Assembly (NCBI GenBank): GCA_003640385.1
Contig: RCAB01000742.1
Coordinates: 1-22,677 of the forward strand
Origin: Setaria digitata
Lineage: Eukaryota; Nematoda; Chromadorea; Rhabditida; Setariidae
Length of the DNA: 22,677 nt
Direction of reading: 5' to 3'
Below are positions 1-10,285 of the stretch, one piece after another. Position numbers and translations under genes: made by a program. The notes beneath the pieces were generated by a model. The model was not told the DNA's origin and ran no database searches. It worked only from the letters and a program-made list of their open reading frames with translations. Within the stretch, counting starts at the first letter, position 1. Each line of letters opens with the position of its first letter.

Positions 1-3000
1 AAACGGCACAAAATGAATTGCTTAAACAAAAGTAAATGTTATAAAAAGCAGTTTATGATAATGCAAAGAATGTTATTAAATGTTAAAGTATTTGCTTTTG
101 GCCATTTCTATATATGACAATAGTTTTGGCCTTTTATCACTCTGCTAAATGATTCATTAATCGATTGGCTGAAACTTACAATTAAATTTATAATTTTAAC
201 TAAAAATCAAAATTATATCTATTTGTGAAAATTTTCCTATAAAATAATTATTTGCAACGTTTAGATTACACCATCATCTCATTGTATCTAATCAGTTTCA
301 ATTGCATTCATTTTCTCCTATTTCTCTTTTATTTTTGTTATTTTTAAATTTAAAAGTGTAAATTAAATAAATAACGAAGCAACAAATAACCAACCCTTTC
401 AAGTTCTGTTAATTTCAGTCCTAATTCATTTTTCCACTTTTTTTTTTCGGTCTCCTTCAACACTTCTTCATTTTGCTGCTTTTTTTAAAAATAATTTTTT
501 AGAAAAAAAAAACCTTTTTAAAAAGAAGAACGAAAACAAGTTTATAAACAATATTTTTGCAATGCACAAAACAATCAAATTATAAGGAAATCCAAATAAT
601 AACAATAACTTTCATTTTAAAGTGTTATTTTCAGCAGCGGAAAAGTATTGAAGTAATGAAACTTTTGCAGTATAAAAATGCTTTTATTTATTATTTTATA
701 TTTCTTTTTATTTCATTTTTCCTTTTTTTTTTTGATGCTCATTACTAGCTGCTTAATTACCGAATTGTTGATTAACTTTGCTCCTTCTTTTTCCTTTTCT
801 TTTCTTTTTTTCTTTTTTTTTTTTTTTTTTTGAAATTCATCGGGGAATTTTTCATTTTTTAAAATGAATGATTGAGAACAGAAAATTGGAAAAAAAGGAG
901 ACAGAAAAAAATAGAGGAAAGTCTTTAAAAAAATTTGGTTATATAGTAGTTTAGCAAGCAAACATATCTTTTAATATCACTGCAAAATGCCAATTACCTA
1001 ATTGATCACTTATCAGGTGTCGTAGTTTCTTTCTTTTTTTTTTGATCAGTTTTGAAATTTAAAAAAAAAAAAAAGTTGGTTTTGAAATCTTTCAAAGAAA
1101 AAAAAAAAAAAGGAAGAAAGCAAAATTATTTTTGCCTTTGTTAGAGGGAACATAAGCAAGAATATTAGGGATGACTGAAATAAAATTACACTTGAAAGGT
1201 GTAAATGAAAATGAATGGGTGAGGGAAGAAATTCAAAAAGTGCTAGCAGAAGATTATCATTTATGAAATATTTTTTCCTTTTTTCTTTTTTTGTTTCTTT
1301 TATTCTTTCGAAAAATTTTTTTCAAAAATCTTTCCTCAATCATCATAACTCTAATGACCGATAGTTAATTAAATAACGAAAGGTAAAATGACAAAGTAAA
1401 AAAGAAGCGAAAGAGGGGGATGTTAGGAAATAAAAAAAAAATATATATATTCTAATAAATGAAATCATTTTTGAAAATTTTTTTTTTTGTTTATTCCTGC
1501 GTTAATAGCATAGTGAGGAAAAAAGTTTTTTAAATTACCCCTTCTTTTCATTTTCAGTTTTTTCTTCTCTTTTTTCCTTCTTTTTTTTGTCTGGATAATA
1601 ATATAAAATATTGAAAAAGAAGATGGTGAAATAAATATTATGTATAAGGGAATGGAAAAAAAAAAAAAAAAAACGAAAAGAAAGTAGAAAAGATAAAATA
1701 TGTGGTAAAAAAAAAAAAAAAAAAATAGAAAAAATGCTTCATCGATATTTATGCTTCATTAAAAAAATAGCTTGCTGTTATAAAAGGGTAAATTATAAAG
1801 GCAAAAAAAAACAAAAAACAAAAAAGAAGTAAAAATTGTATGTAATAAAAGATACATAACGAATAAATAAATTAATGAATAAATAAAAATTAAAAAAAAA
1901 AAAGAAAAGATAAAAAACGTAATATGGAGTTAATTATTTAAAAAAAAAAAAAGAAAAGATTAAAGGTATTCTACTCTTTTGTTTTCTTTCTATTTTTTTT
2001 TTTTTTTTTTAATTTCTTAAAAAATAATTTTTGCCTATAATAAGGAACAATAGCCTGCTTTTTATCAGCAGCTTATCACTCATTCACTAAAATACTATTG
2101 CTGCGCAAAATTACACCAGGAAAATGAATGTGATTCTTTAAATTTTGAAATACTAACAACAACTGTCAGTGAAATATCAATAAAAACTAAAATGTGACGA
2201 AATTATTTATAACACGGGTTATTTCTTATTGTTGCACGTGTAAAAAAAGAATAAAATATTATTAGATGAAAATGTCACTTACAATAAATACGAAATAGGA
2301 TCGATAGGGGTCACGTACAACACGAAATAAAATCAATAACGGTCACGTATAGCACAAAAATCTGCAAATAACACGCATAACATGGAATAGTATCAATCAT
2401 GCAGCATAAGTAGTAAGTAGTCAGACGGAAATGTTACGTATAACACGTAAAGGGAATCAGGTATTAGTGTCACATCTAACACACAATAAAATCAAGTGCA
2501 AATGAAAAATACAATTTTAAAAATAGAATCCAAGGCAAATATTGCATGTAATTTCAAAAAAAAAAAAAAAAAAAAAAAAAGGAAAAAAAGAAAAACTAAA
2601 GAAATGGAAAGAACTAACAATTCCATTATCACTTCGGAATAGTACGAAAAAAAAAAAAAAAAAAAAAAAATGGAAAAAACCGTCTGTTTCAAAACTAGAA
2701 CCAAATATAAAAATCTAAAAGAAATAAATTTGGAAAGAGAAAAGATGAATGAAATGAAACAGATGTGGAATCAGATCATTTTATGATGAGAAAAATAACA
2801 GTAAAAACTATTATAGAGAGAAATACATTGGTATTATCGCAAGCAATATCAGTAAAGGAAATCTTTTTATCAATGCTTGACATGATAAATCTAATCAATA
2901 TTGATTTTGAATAGATTAAAATATTAAAAAGCATTAAATATTTTTAATAGTAATATTAGAAAATTTATTTACTATTAATTAAGATGGAGCATTTAGTACA

Positions 3001-5730
3001 GAGAGAAAGAAACAAAAACAAAGCAACAAATTTTTGCATCAATTTGAAGCAAATAACTAATTGTGAAAGTTTGCATATTTTAATAAAGAAATACAAAAAA
3101 AAAGAAATTTATACCTCTTTTTTTTTTTTATCAAGAAAAAAAAAATTTAGTCAAGTGCAGAAGCATTGAAGTGCTGCAATTAATCTTATCATCACATTAT
3201 CATATAACTTCAAAAATTTATGACTCTTTTCAAATTTTTAAACTGTAAATTTTGACAAAAGAAAAAAAAAAAGAAAAGAAATAAAATTATTATAATTACA
3301 TGAATTTTCTCCAACAATCTATAAATATTACATGGGAAATTATTCAAAGCAAATCATCATTTTACCGTATAAAATAAAAATTTTCAACAATGAATGAAAT
3401 GAAGTAAACTGAGAATATGATGCATGCTAACAGAGACTGAGAAGCTGCTTGTTTTGATTTCAATCTATTCCAAATTAACAATCCTTTTCCTTTCTCCTTT
3501 TTTTTTTTTTTTCTCCATCTTTCTTTCTTTCAAGACTTCCTTTTCATTTCCATTTAAATGTCATAAGTAATTTCCCTAAAATTTGTTCAAATTTAAAATA
3601 GAAAATAAGCAGAGATTAAATTTGAAAGGAGGAAAAAAAAAAAAAAAAGGCGAAGCATTTCTTGATTAATGTAATATTTTAGTTTTATTAATTAATGTAT
3701 ATTTTAAAAAAAGATTTCATTTTATTTTTATCATTTTCTACATGTTTTCGTTTTTTTTTTTTTTTTTTTTCTTATGTATAAAACATTATGGAGTTAATAA
3801 ACTGATAAAGGAAAAAATGCACGATAGAAAGAATGAAATCATTATTAAGGAAGCAATTTCAATAGAAAAAATTTTAAAAAATAAAAAAAATAAATGTGAT
3901 TTTTGAAAAAGAAAAAAAAAAAACAGTGTTAACCATAGATGTTCAATGATTATTGGATTGCAAATAATTATATCGTTTTTTGAAAATGAAAGTAAAGCCT
4001 ATTTTGCAGAGAAAAATTTAATCATTTAATTGAGCAAATTAAAAGGCTTAAATCTAAAAGACTGAAATTATAATTATTATTAAATTTGAAAAATTTTCTA
4101 CTTCTCCTTTTCTTGTTTAACTTTTAATGATTATTATATGCTTTATTTTGTAAAATTTTAAAAGAAAAATGAAGGAAAAAAAAATTTAGTTGAATTTTTT
4201 TTTTCATGTCATTAGGAAAAAAAAGAAATATACAGTAGAAATTTTTTTTAATTGACGAGAAAAAAAATGGGAAAAAAAAATAATAATTTTAGAATAGGAT
4301 AAAATTTAAAAAAAAAAAAAAAAAAAGATAAATTCGAGAATTTTTTCAAATTGGACGAAAAAATAAAAACTGAAATGTTCTGAATTTTCAAGATTTTATT
4401 AAAACTAAAGAAAAACATAAGATATACTAATCAATTTTATATTAACACACAAATAATGATTATATTTTAGTCAAAAATGTCACATTTACAAATTTCTCGG
4501 ATGAAATATTCTAAGCATTCCTTGCCATTTAATTTAACAATAATATTATTCAAGCCAAACAATCCTTTTTAAAGTAAAGTAGCATTTTTCTTACCATCTA
4601 TCCCTCTTCTTTTTCATTTTCTCTTGTCAAAATTTTTGAACGTTTTAAAAAATAAAATAGCAAATTTTTGCATGGATATAAAATTAAGGAAAAATTTCAA
4701 ATATTTTATTTTAATTAATAAAATTAACAAAGAGCGACATATTTTGAATGTCTTAGTAAAAGAAAAAAAAAAAAAAATGTGAGCGCAATTAATAAGGAAA
4801 ATTTTTAATTTATTTGTCGCTAATAAAAAATGACAACAAAAAAAACCTATGACAAAATTTTTTAAGAAGTAATGGATATATATTGTACTTTACAATATTA
4901 TCAGTTAAATAAAAATGTTATTTATTATTATTATCATTAAAGAAAGAATATGGAAATTAATTACTCGAAATTATTTCCAGTTATTTTTCATTTGAAGTAT
5001 TTCAGTTCGAATTTCAGTAACAAATTTTGCAGTTTTAATATTTTAAATGAGTAATAAGGAAAAAAAAAATGAAGAAAAAAAAAAGCAAGAGAAATGATAA
5101 TAACAGCGCAGTATTTTACATGAAGAATAGTTGATTGAAAAAGAAGCAAAAATTGATTATGATGAAAACTTTCAGTGAAATGATGAACTGTTGACATTTG
5201 TTTTGAAAAGTTATTGAAAATAAAAGCAAAGAAAAAAAAAAAGGAAAAAGATTTAGTGTATATTAATTAAAATTAATAAGTCAAAAATTTGTCTCAACTA
5301 CAAAATAATTGTTGTTTCAAAAATTCATCAGAAATTTCCTTTCCTTTCTAATATATACTAAAATAATTATAACATTAATCACCCAACTGCGGGTATCATT
5401 AAAATGATTATATATAGTTTTAATTAATTTGAACTTTCTACTAAGGAAAAAAAGTGCGTGAGAAAAATCTGAATAATCATGATACAGTTTTAATAAACAA
5501 TTAATTTATAAGGTAAGAATGATAATGATAACAAAAAACGAATGAGCAAATAGTAATTGCTACAGCTGTTTAGGATATCATTATTGCTTGTGATAGAGGA
5601 AATTGCAAGTAATGATAAATCAATTTTTATTAACAGCAACAATTGCTATCACTTAGAATATAATAAATTGATTTGTTGGATTATTTTGTAAACATCCATA
5701 GTTGAGATTTTATGAAGCAACTAGAATCTA
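1..5730. other. AT-rich gene-poor flank with homopolymer tracts
   Basis: I see no supportable exon here on either strand. The open frames are short, often begin at or run through homopolymers, and encode mostly K, N, F, I and L. The stretch is dominated by A or T runs, for example T at 813-831, A at 2556-2580 and A at 2647-2670, mixed with TTTTCTTTT-type pyrimidine or purine strings. It presumably serves as the distal upstream region of the gene that starts near 6075, but a very distant non-coding exon or the 3' end of a gene to the left cannot be excluded. Confidence 0.6.
2268..2500. repeat. Degenerate ~32-36 bp tandem repeat
   Basis: A core resembling gTCACgTAtAACACgaaATAAAATCAAtaacgg recurs. 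TCAC- or TTAC-type starts lie at about 2275, 2311, 2343, 2434 and 2470. The spacings are 36, 32, 91 (about three diverged units) and 36 bp. Copies differ at many positions, so this is an old decayed array. It stands out from the flanks because it has few homopolymers and more C and G. No function can be read from it. Confidence 0.5.
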
Positions 5731-5754
5731 TATACTCTGCGATAATTAATAGTT

Positions 5755-5955
5755 TCAGCAATCAAGTTACTCTTGTAATCAGTGCTCAATTTGGTTTCTG
5801 ATAACAATATTCAAACTAGTATTGAATTCAGTACTTCAGTCAGTGTTATATTCAGTACTCAAATTTGTGCTTTTCAGTCTTCAAGCTAGTGTTTCATCCA
5901 ACATTCAAATTAACATCTGAATCTTTTATTCATTCTAATATTCAAATTCCGCTGC
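5755..5955. repeat. Degenerate TATTCAGTACT / TTCAAACTAGT repeats
   Basis: A loose ~25-30 bp motif recurs: ATTCAAACTAGTATTG, ATTCAGTACTTCAGTCAGTGTT, ATTCAGTACTCAAATTTGTG, CTTCAAGCTAGTGTTTCATC and ATTCAAATTAACATC. The array lies directly upstream of the proposed 5' exon of the PLP-family gene and is less AT-rich than the DNA to its left. It may be a decayed minisatellite or a set of promoter-proximal elements. Confidence 0.4.
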
Positions 5956-6129
5956 ACTTAGTATTTTAGTGTTTCGTCTAATACCCGCCTAGGCATCTTG
6001 TCTTCCACCTAACCTAAAAGAACCTTCATGGTGTAACTGAACTCGAAATCTTGCACAACACCTTAGGCACCTCCATGGACCGCGTTAAATTAAGCTTCAG
6101 GAATATTGGCTTCATCCTGGTATTGACAT
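5956..6129 (+). promoter_or_regulatory. Probable 5' UTR exon of the PLP-family gene with an upstream ATG
   Basis: Base composition becomes more balanced here, as in transcribed exons. The stretch ends in a strong donor, GACAT|GTAAGATTT (intron from 6130). A good acceptor, TTGGATTTCAG, follows at 6639, just before the first coding exon. The joined exons would carry an upstream ATG at 6075 whose frame runs 36 codons across the junction and stops at TAA 6690-6692, immediately before the main ATG at 6694. The 5' boundary cannot be placed. Alternatively 6640 is a spliced-leader acceptor and this exon is not used. Confidence 0.4.
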
Positions 6130-6629
6130 GTAAGATTTATCTTGTCCTTCTGTAGTATTGCTCATTTTAGTAGGATTGGAGTAGGGGGTTTTTGAAGTTA
6201 CTTTCAAGATTTTCCTTTTTTTTTTTTTTTTCTTTTTGAAGAAGAGGGAAACGCAGGAATTCCAGTAATGTGAAATACTTCTGCATCGTATCAAATGGAA
6301 TAGGAAAATATTGTAAAGAATGGGTTTATTAAATACGAAGATGTGGTAATAGATTGTGATCAAAAGAAGACTTATGACAGTGGAAATTGATGGGTTTTAC
6401 GGTACCTAGTGTTGTAATAAACTGAAAATATATTCAAAGAAATCATCTGCTTGCTTGGAGAGATCACTGAAAGTTTGTTAAATTATGAGATTAATGTGAT
6501 GCGGTTAAAAAAAAAAAAAAAAAAAAAATTTGCCTTATAATGATTTGGAATGTTGACGGGAAACTTTGGACGAAAATTAGCAATAAATTAGGGTATTTTT
6601 TACCATTGTGTGCTGAAGAAAAATGAACT

Positions 6630-6639
6630 TGGATTTCAG
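6630..6639 (+). promoter_or_regulatory. 3' splice acceptor before the first coding exon of nmgp-1
   Basis: The sequence TTGGATTTCAG ends at 6639. It can take either the upstream exon ending at 6129 or a spliced leader. A minimal seven-codon frame, ATG 6643 to TAA 6666, lies between it and the main start and is in the same frame, so it would have to be bypassed or reinitiated in any transcript using this site. Confidence 0.45.
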
Positions 6640-6693
6640 ATTATGACAACGTGCTATACATTGTAATTGGTGTACAGTTGTACCGTTGCTAAG

Positions 6694-9090
6694 ATGGGCT
6701 TTCATCCAACATGGCGAGATTATAATGGAAAGCAATTAGATTATACTGATGGAGATGAGTGCCTTTCTCGAGTACCATACGCATCTATTATTGCAACATC
6801 TATGTGTGGTATTGGTGTAATTCTTTTTGCACTGATTATGACATGGGCATTCAATGCATCCGTTGAACAAACTCGTCGAATATTCGATGTGGAAAATTTG
6901 CCGTGGCTTGCTAAAGTAATACATTTGATACTTATTAGTTTTAGAAGAAAGTGGGAATTCATTTTTTAAAAGATATTTTTCCATAAAACATTTTATTTAT
7001 ACTCTTTCTACAAGGTAATTAAAAGACAACTTCATATGTAGGTTTATTTATTTCTTTTCCAAGCTGCTTTCAAAATCTGAAGTGTTTTTAGTTTGAATAT
7101 CAATAAATATATTTGTAAAACGCTAGAATTTTACTGTTTTTAAACTATCTCAGTTTTATTTACTACTTTTTGATTTGTACATGAAGTTATGTAGTATATG
7201 AATTGTTACAAAATACTCGTCACTAATTCGATAAGTCTTTACTCATTTTCTTCTGTCGATTATAGATGCAAGTATTATTCATTTGTGTTGCGGTGTTGAT
7301 GGCAGTAGCAGCTCTAATACTACTTATTATTGCTACGATGAGTACGGGTTCTACAAGAAAAGAGCTTTATAGGTATACATATCACTTTTTTCATGTCTTT
7401 CTCTTCCACTATAACCTACTTTATACAGTCATAACGATCCATATTGCAGATAAGTGGGATAATTGAAAAATCTGCCAGTAAATATAAATAATACACATTA
7501 AGGTATATTTCACTTCATAGCTTAAACTTGATCAAATTTTTATTTTATAACTTAGTTTGCTTGAAAAATTGAGATCTTCACGAACTGTAAAAATTTTTGG
7601 AAAATCATATTGGTTACTATATTAATAATAATACATTTCATTTGTTTTTCTTTTGAACTAAGGATAAGTAGTTTTGTAACTTATATTGTGTTAACCATGT
7701 AGGATTTTCTGTGGGATTTAATACCTCTCATAGCATTTAGAAATGATCTTGCTTAACATAATAAAATGTGCTGCTTGAAAACAAGTCATGAACAGATGGC
7801 TCATGCTACTGATATCCATCATGATTTACGAAAGCATTTTAGCAATTTGTATTTTGAGCCTCTTTATCGTTCGCTTACTAAATTATGCTATTACGAGGGA
7901 TGCAGGATTGAAATACTAAAGATTTAAACTATTATTTTAACGTTTTCAGAGGAATGCGCGGTCGTATGGGAGGAAAATTGGCGAATGCATTTTCACTAAT
8001 AACTGCTTATGTGTTAAATATGTGCTGGCTTGTTTGTTTTGCAATTGTGGTTATTCTTTGTTTTGTATACTACATATTTGGTCTTCTATGTTCGTCGATT
8101 TCATTCAACGATTCCGATTGCCTTGATTTTTCACTCTTCAAACCACTCATTCAGCGAGTTTCTACAACTGTAAGTTTCTTTTATCCTTTCATTTTCTGAG
8201 GATTTCAGCACAAATAAACATAAAAGATCTATTTGTAAGAAAATAACTTGCATTGGGATAAGCCTGAGTATCTCTATGTGGGAATTGTTAATCTTTTGGA
8301 TAGTTAATTCTCAGATAAATCTAATGGAATAGGAATTGATGTAAGCAATGTGTGGGAGAAATCAAACACTACAGACCAGTTGAGAGAGTGCAAAATAAAA
8401 ATAGAGCTGCATAATAAGATAGAAATAGAACTGTGGTAAGATGCTTCATTATATTTTTATCTTTTTAATGTAATTCTTTCAGTCCTTGAGGCTTTGTGGC
8501 GGTGATGTGCAACAATTTTGTGCCCTTTCATGGAGTGCATTTGCATGGTATTTAGTTGGTTTGATTTCTTGCTTGATAGTGATCAAAGGACTGGAGCATT
8601 TTATGATATGCAGTGCAGCTAACTATGCTCATATTAGCAGTGGATTAAAATATTTCGAATTAAGAGAGGTGAACTTTTGGTAAAAACAGTCGCGTAGTAC
8701 ATGATGAGAACGACATAGATACACCAGCCACAAAATGGTTTCTATGATTTCCAAATATGAGCAGAAAACCATATACTTTATTTTAGATTTTTGGTTTTTT
8801 TCATTAGTTTTAATTATCTAATCCTTCATTCACTACCATGAAAAGCAAGAGCTAGGGGTGTGCTGGAGTTATTATTGGAAATAGACGGATCAGAGTTTTG
8901 CGAGATGGGGCTTCCTAATATTAAAAGAGTAAATATCTTCATAAAAAATGATTTTAATTTCCAGCTGCTACTGTCAGGTGATAGTGATGCAGTTAAAGGA
9001 GATTTTCAAGGAAGGGATGACCGAATACGAGCAAGAGTTCGAGATACTTTGCCACAAGATTATGGACCTCTCAAATCTTATTTATCCTAA
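6694..9090 (+). CDS. nmgp-1: PLP/DM20/M6 family four-helix membrane glycoprotein (nmgp-1-like), 5 exons, 286 aa
   Basis: Coding exons are 6694-6915, 7266-7372, 7950-8169, 8483-8668 and 8965-9090; the phases join without a stop (0, 2, 0, 0). The family comprises tetraspan proteolipids of the neuronal and glial plasma membrane; the invertebrate M6 branch is linked to neurite and epithelial membrane organisation. Landmarks: ECLSRVPYASIIAT opens helix 1 (about residues 28-52), with a possible N-glycosylation site NAS at 54-56. Helix 2 spans about 76-98, followed by the cytoplasmic segment STGSTRKELYRG. Helix 3 spans about 129-156 and helix 4 about 200-228. The second outer loop has C157, C167, C188 and C196, matching the four loop cysteines of vertebrate PLP; C188-C196 has the same 8-residue spacing as PLP C219-C227. 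The ATG at 6694 is chosen because the frame is closed by TAA at 6664-6666. The tail after helix 4 ends in GPLKSYLS. The last junction (8668/8965) is the least certain; without it the protein would end VNFW. Confidence 0.8.
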
Positions 9091-9495
9091 AACTTTACAT
9101 CCTTCGTCTTCCAATGAAAAAAAGTTATGGCATGCTGTTCTCGAAAACAGCGGGCTACAACTATGTGCTTCCAGGCTTTTACACTGGCGAAGAAGGGAAC
9201 GAAAAGAAATAGGCTTCATTTTAAAAAGCTGAAACTAGCATTTAGCACCTTCATTGCTTCGATTTTTTGCCATGGATTGGTTCATTTGGATCAAGATTTA
9301 TATTGACTATTTCGAGCTGTTAAGTAATTCCTTGTGTTCTGTAAGATTTTTTCAGTCACGTTGGCTCCTGTCTTTCTAATATTGTTTTTCCTCAGTTTTC
9401 ATTTGATTTTCACACACACTTTGGTTGATACTTCTACTGCCTATCAAAAAGTGCTGTTTTTTTCATTTTTTTGTTATTCTCCATTTATAGAATGA

Positions 9496-9501
9496 AATAA
9501 A
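9496..9501 (+). terminator. Poly(A) signal AATAAA of the PLP-family gene
   Basis: A canonical AATAAA (GAAATAAAGATAC) lies 405 nt after the stop at 9090. T-rich sequence follows at 9528-9545. The next gene's acceptor is at 9678, about 180 nt downstream. Confidence 0.5.
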
Positions 9502-9667
9502 GATACTTTCATTTGTATGATTTGATGCAGTTTTTTTCGCTCTATTTGATACTTCGGTTAAGATTTCGAAGCTTACAGGCGATGGCAAATGTGAGGAGAA
9601 GAGGATATGTTAGGACTAAAACAGTTTTCATTCGTTATATAATGTTATAATAGGGAATTTCTTAATC

Positions 9668-9678
9668 GATTTGTTTAG
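9668..9678 (+). promoter_or_regulatory. Candidate spliced-leader acceptor for BLOC1S4
   Basis: CGATTTGTTTAG ends at 9678, only 7 nt before the ATG at 9686. No upstream exon is evident between the previous gene's poly(A) signal and this point. This is the layout of a trans-spliced, possibly downstream-operonic, nematode gene. Confidence 0.45.
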
Positions 9679-9685
9679 CTTGTGT

Positions 9686-10282
9686 ATGCTGGAAGGAGAC
9701 GATACTGAACCACCAAAGGAAATTATTAAGAACGAACTGTCTACTTTGTCAGCGAATATTACCAATTGCCTTTCAGCCGTTTCATTTAAGGTTTTCATTT
9801 TCAATTTCCTGATGTTACAGTTTTCTCATTTCTGTGAGTTGTTGTCGGTGTTTTAGATTGGCAGTGATAAGAAGACGATAGATTGCGTCGAGGAGTGTGT
9901 CATAGCCGCTGAAGAGTTACAAACATTGGGCGGATTAGTGAAAACCGATATAAAGGCCGTTAGTGATAGTGTGGCAACAATCAGCGAACAAATTGAACAA
10001 CTTGAAGGCTTGTTCCGAAATATTGATCGTTTGGAGGAATTCGTGAAGCAGGTATTTTTTTAAAATATCAAAATAATCAAATTATGAAACGAATAGTATT
10101 CCCAGAATTATTCTTTTACGATATTCCTCAATCAAGTGTTATACTGATCTGTGGCTGAATAAGTTCTCTCATTGTTTGGTCAAATAATCTATCCATTAGT
10201 CGAATTTCAGAAGAAAGAGCAATTAATCGCTCTGGAAAACGAATTAACCAAAGCAGAAAAACTCCAGAAAAATCAAAAATAG
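9686..10282 (+). CDS. BLOC1S4: BLOC-1 subunit 4 (cappuccino)-like coiled-coil protein, 3 exons, 123 aa
   Basis: Exons are 9686-9790, 9857-10051 and 10211-10282; all junctions are phase 0. BLOC1S4 is a small helical subunit of the BLOC-1 complex, which sorts cargo from endosomes to lysosome-related organelles (gut granules in worms). After an acidic start, MLEGDDTEPPKE, the protein is almost wholly helical. The best evidence is the C-terminal half: LFRNIDRLEEFV followed about 15 residues later by ALENELTKAEKL matches the arrangement in human cappuccino, RIDRLEAFV followed by MEEQVTKAEAEL. The human protein is longer (about 217 aa) because of low-complexity N-terminal and C-terminal extensions missing here. 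The upstream in-frame codons (TTG TTT AGC TTG TGT) belong to the acceptor, so the ATG at 9686 is chosen. Intron 1 is only 66 nt. The stop is 3 nt from the next gene's proposed ATG. Confidence 0.7.
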
Positions 10283-10285
10283 AGA

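Noticed and set aside
8948..9232. 94-codon frame overlapping the last PLP-family exon (helical-looking peptide)
   Set aside because: It is out of phase with the donor at 8668. Its codons end mostly in G or C, unlike the neighbouring exons, whereas the frame used for the PLP gene has normal A/T-ending codons and joins in phase 0.
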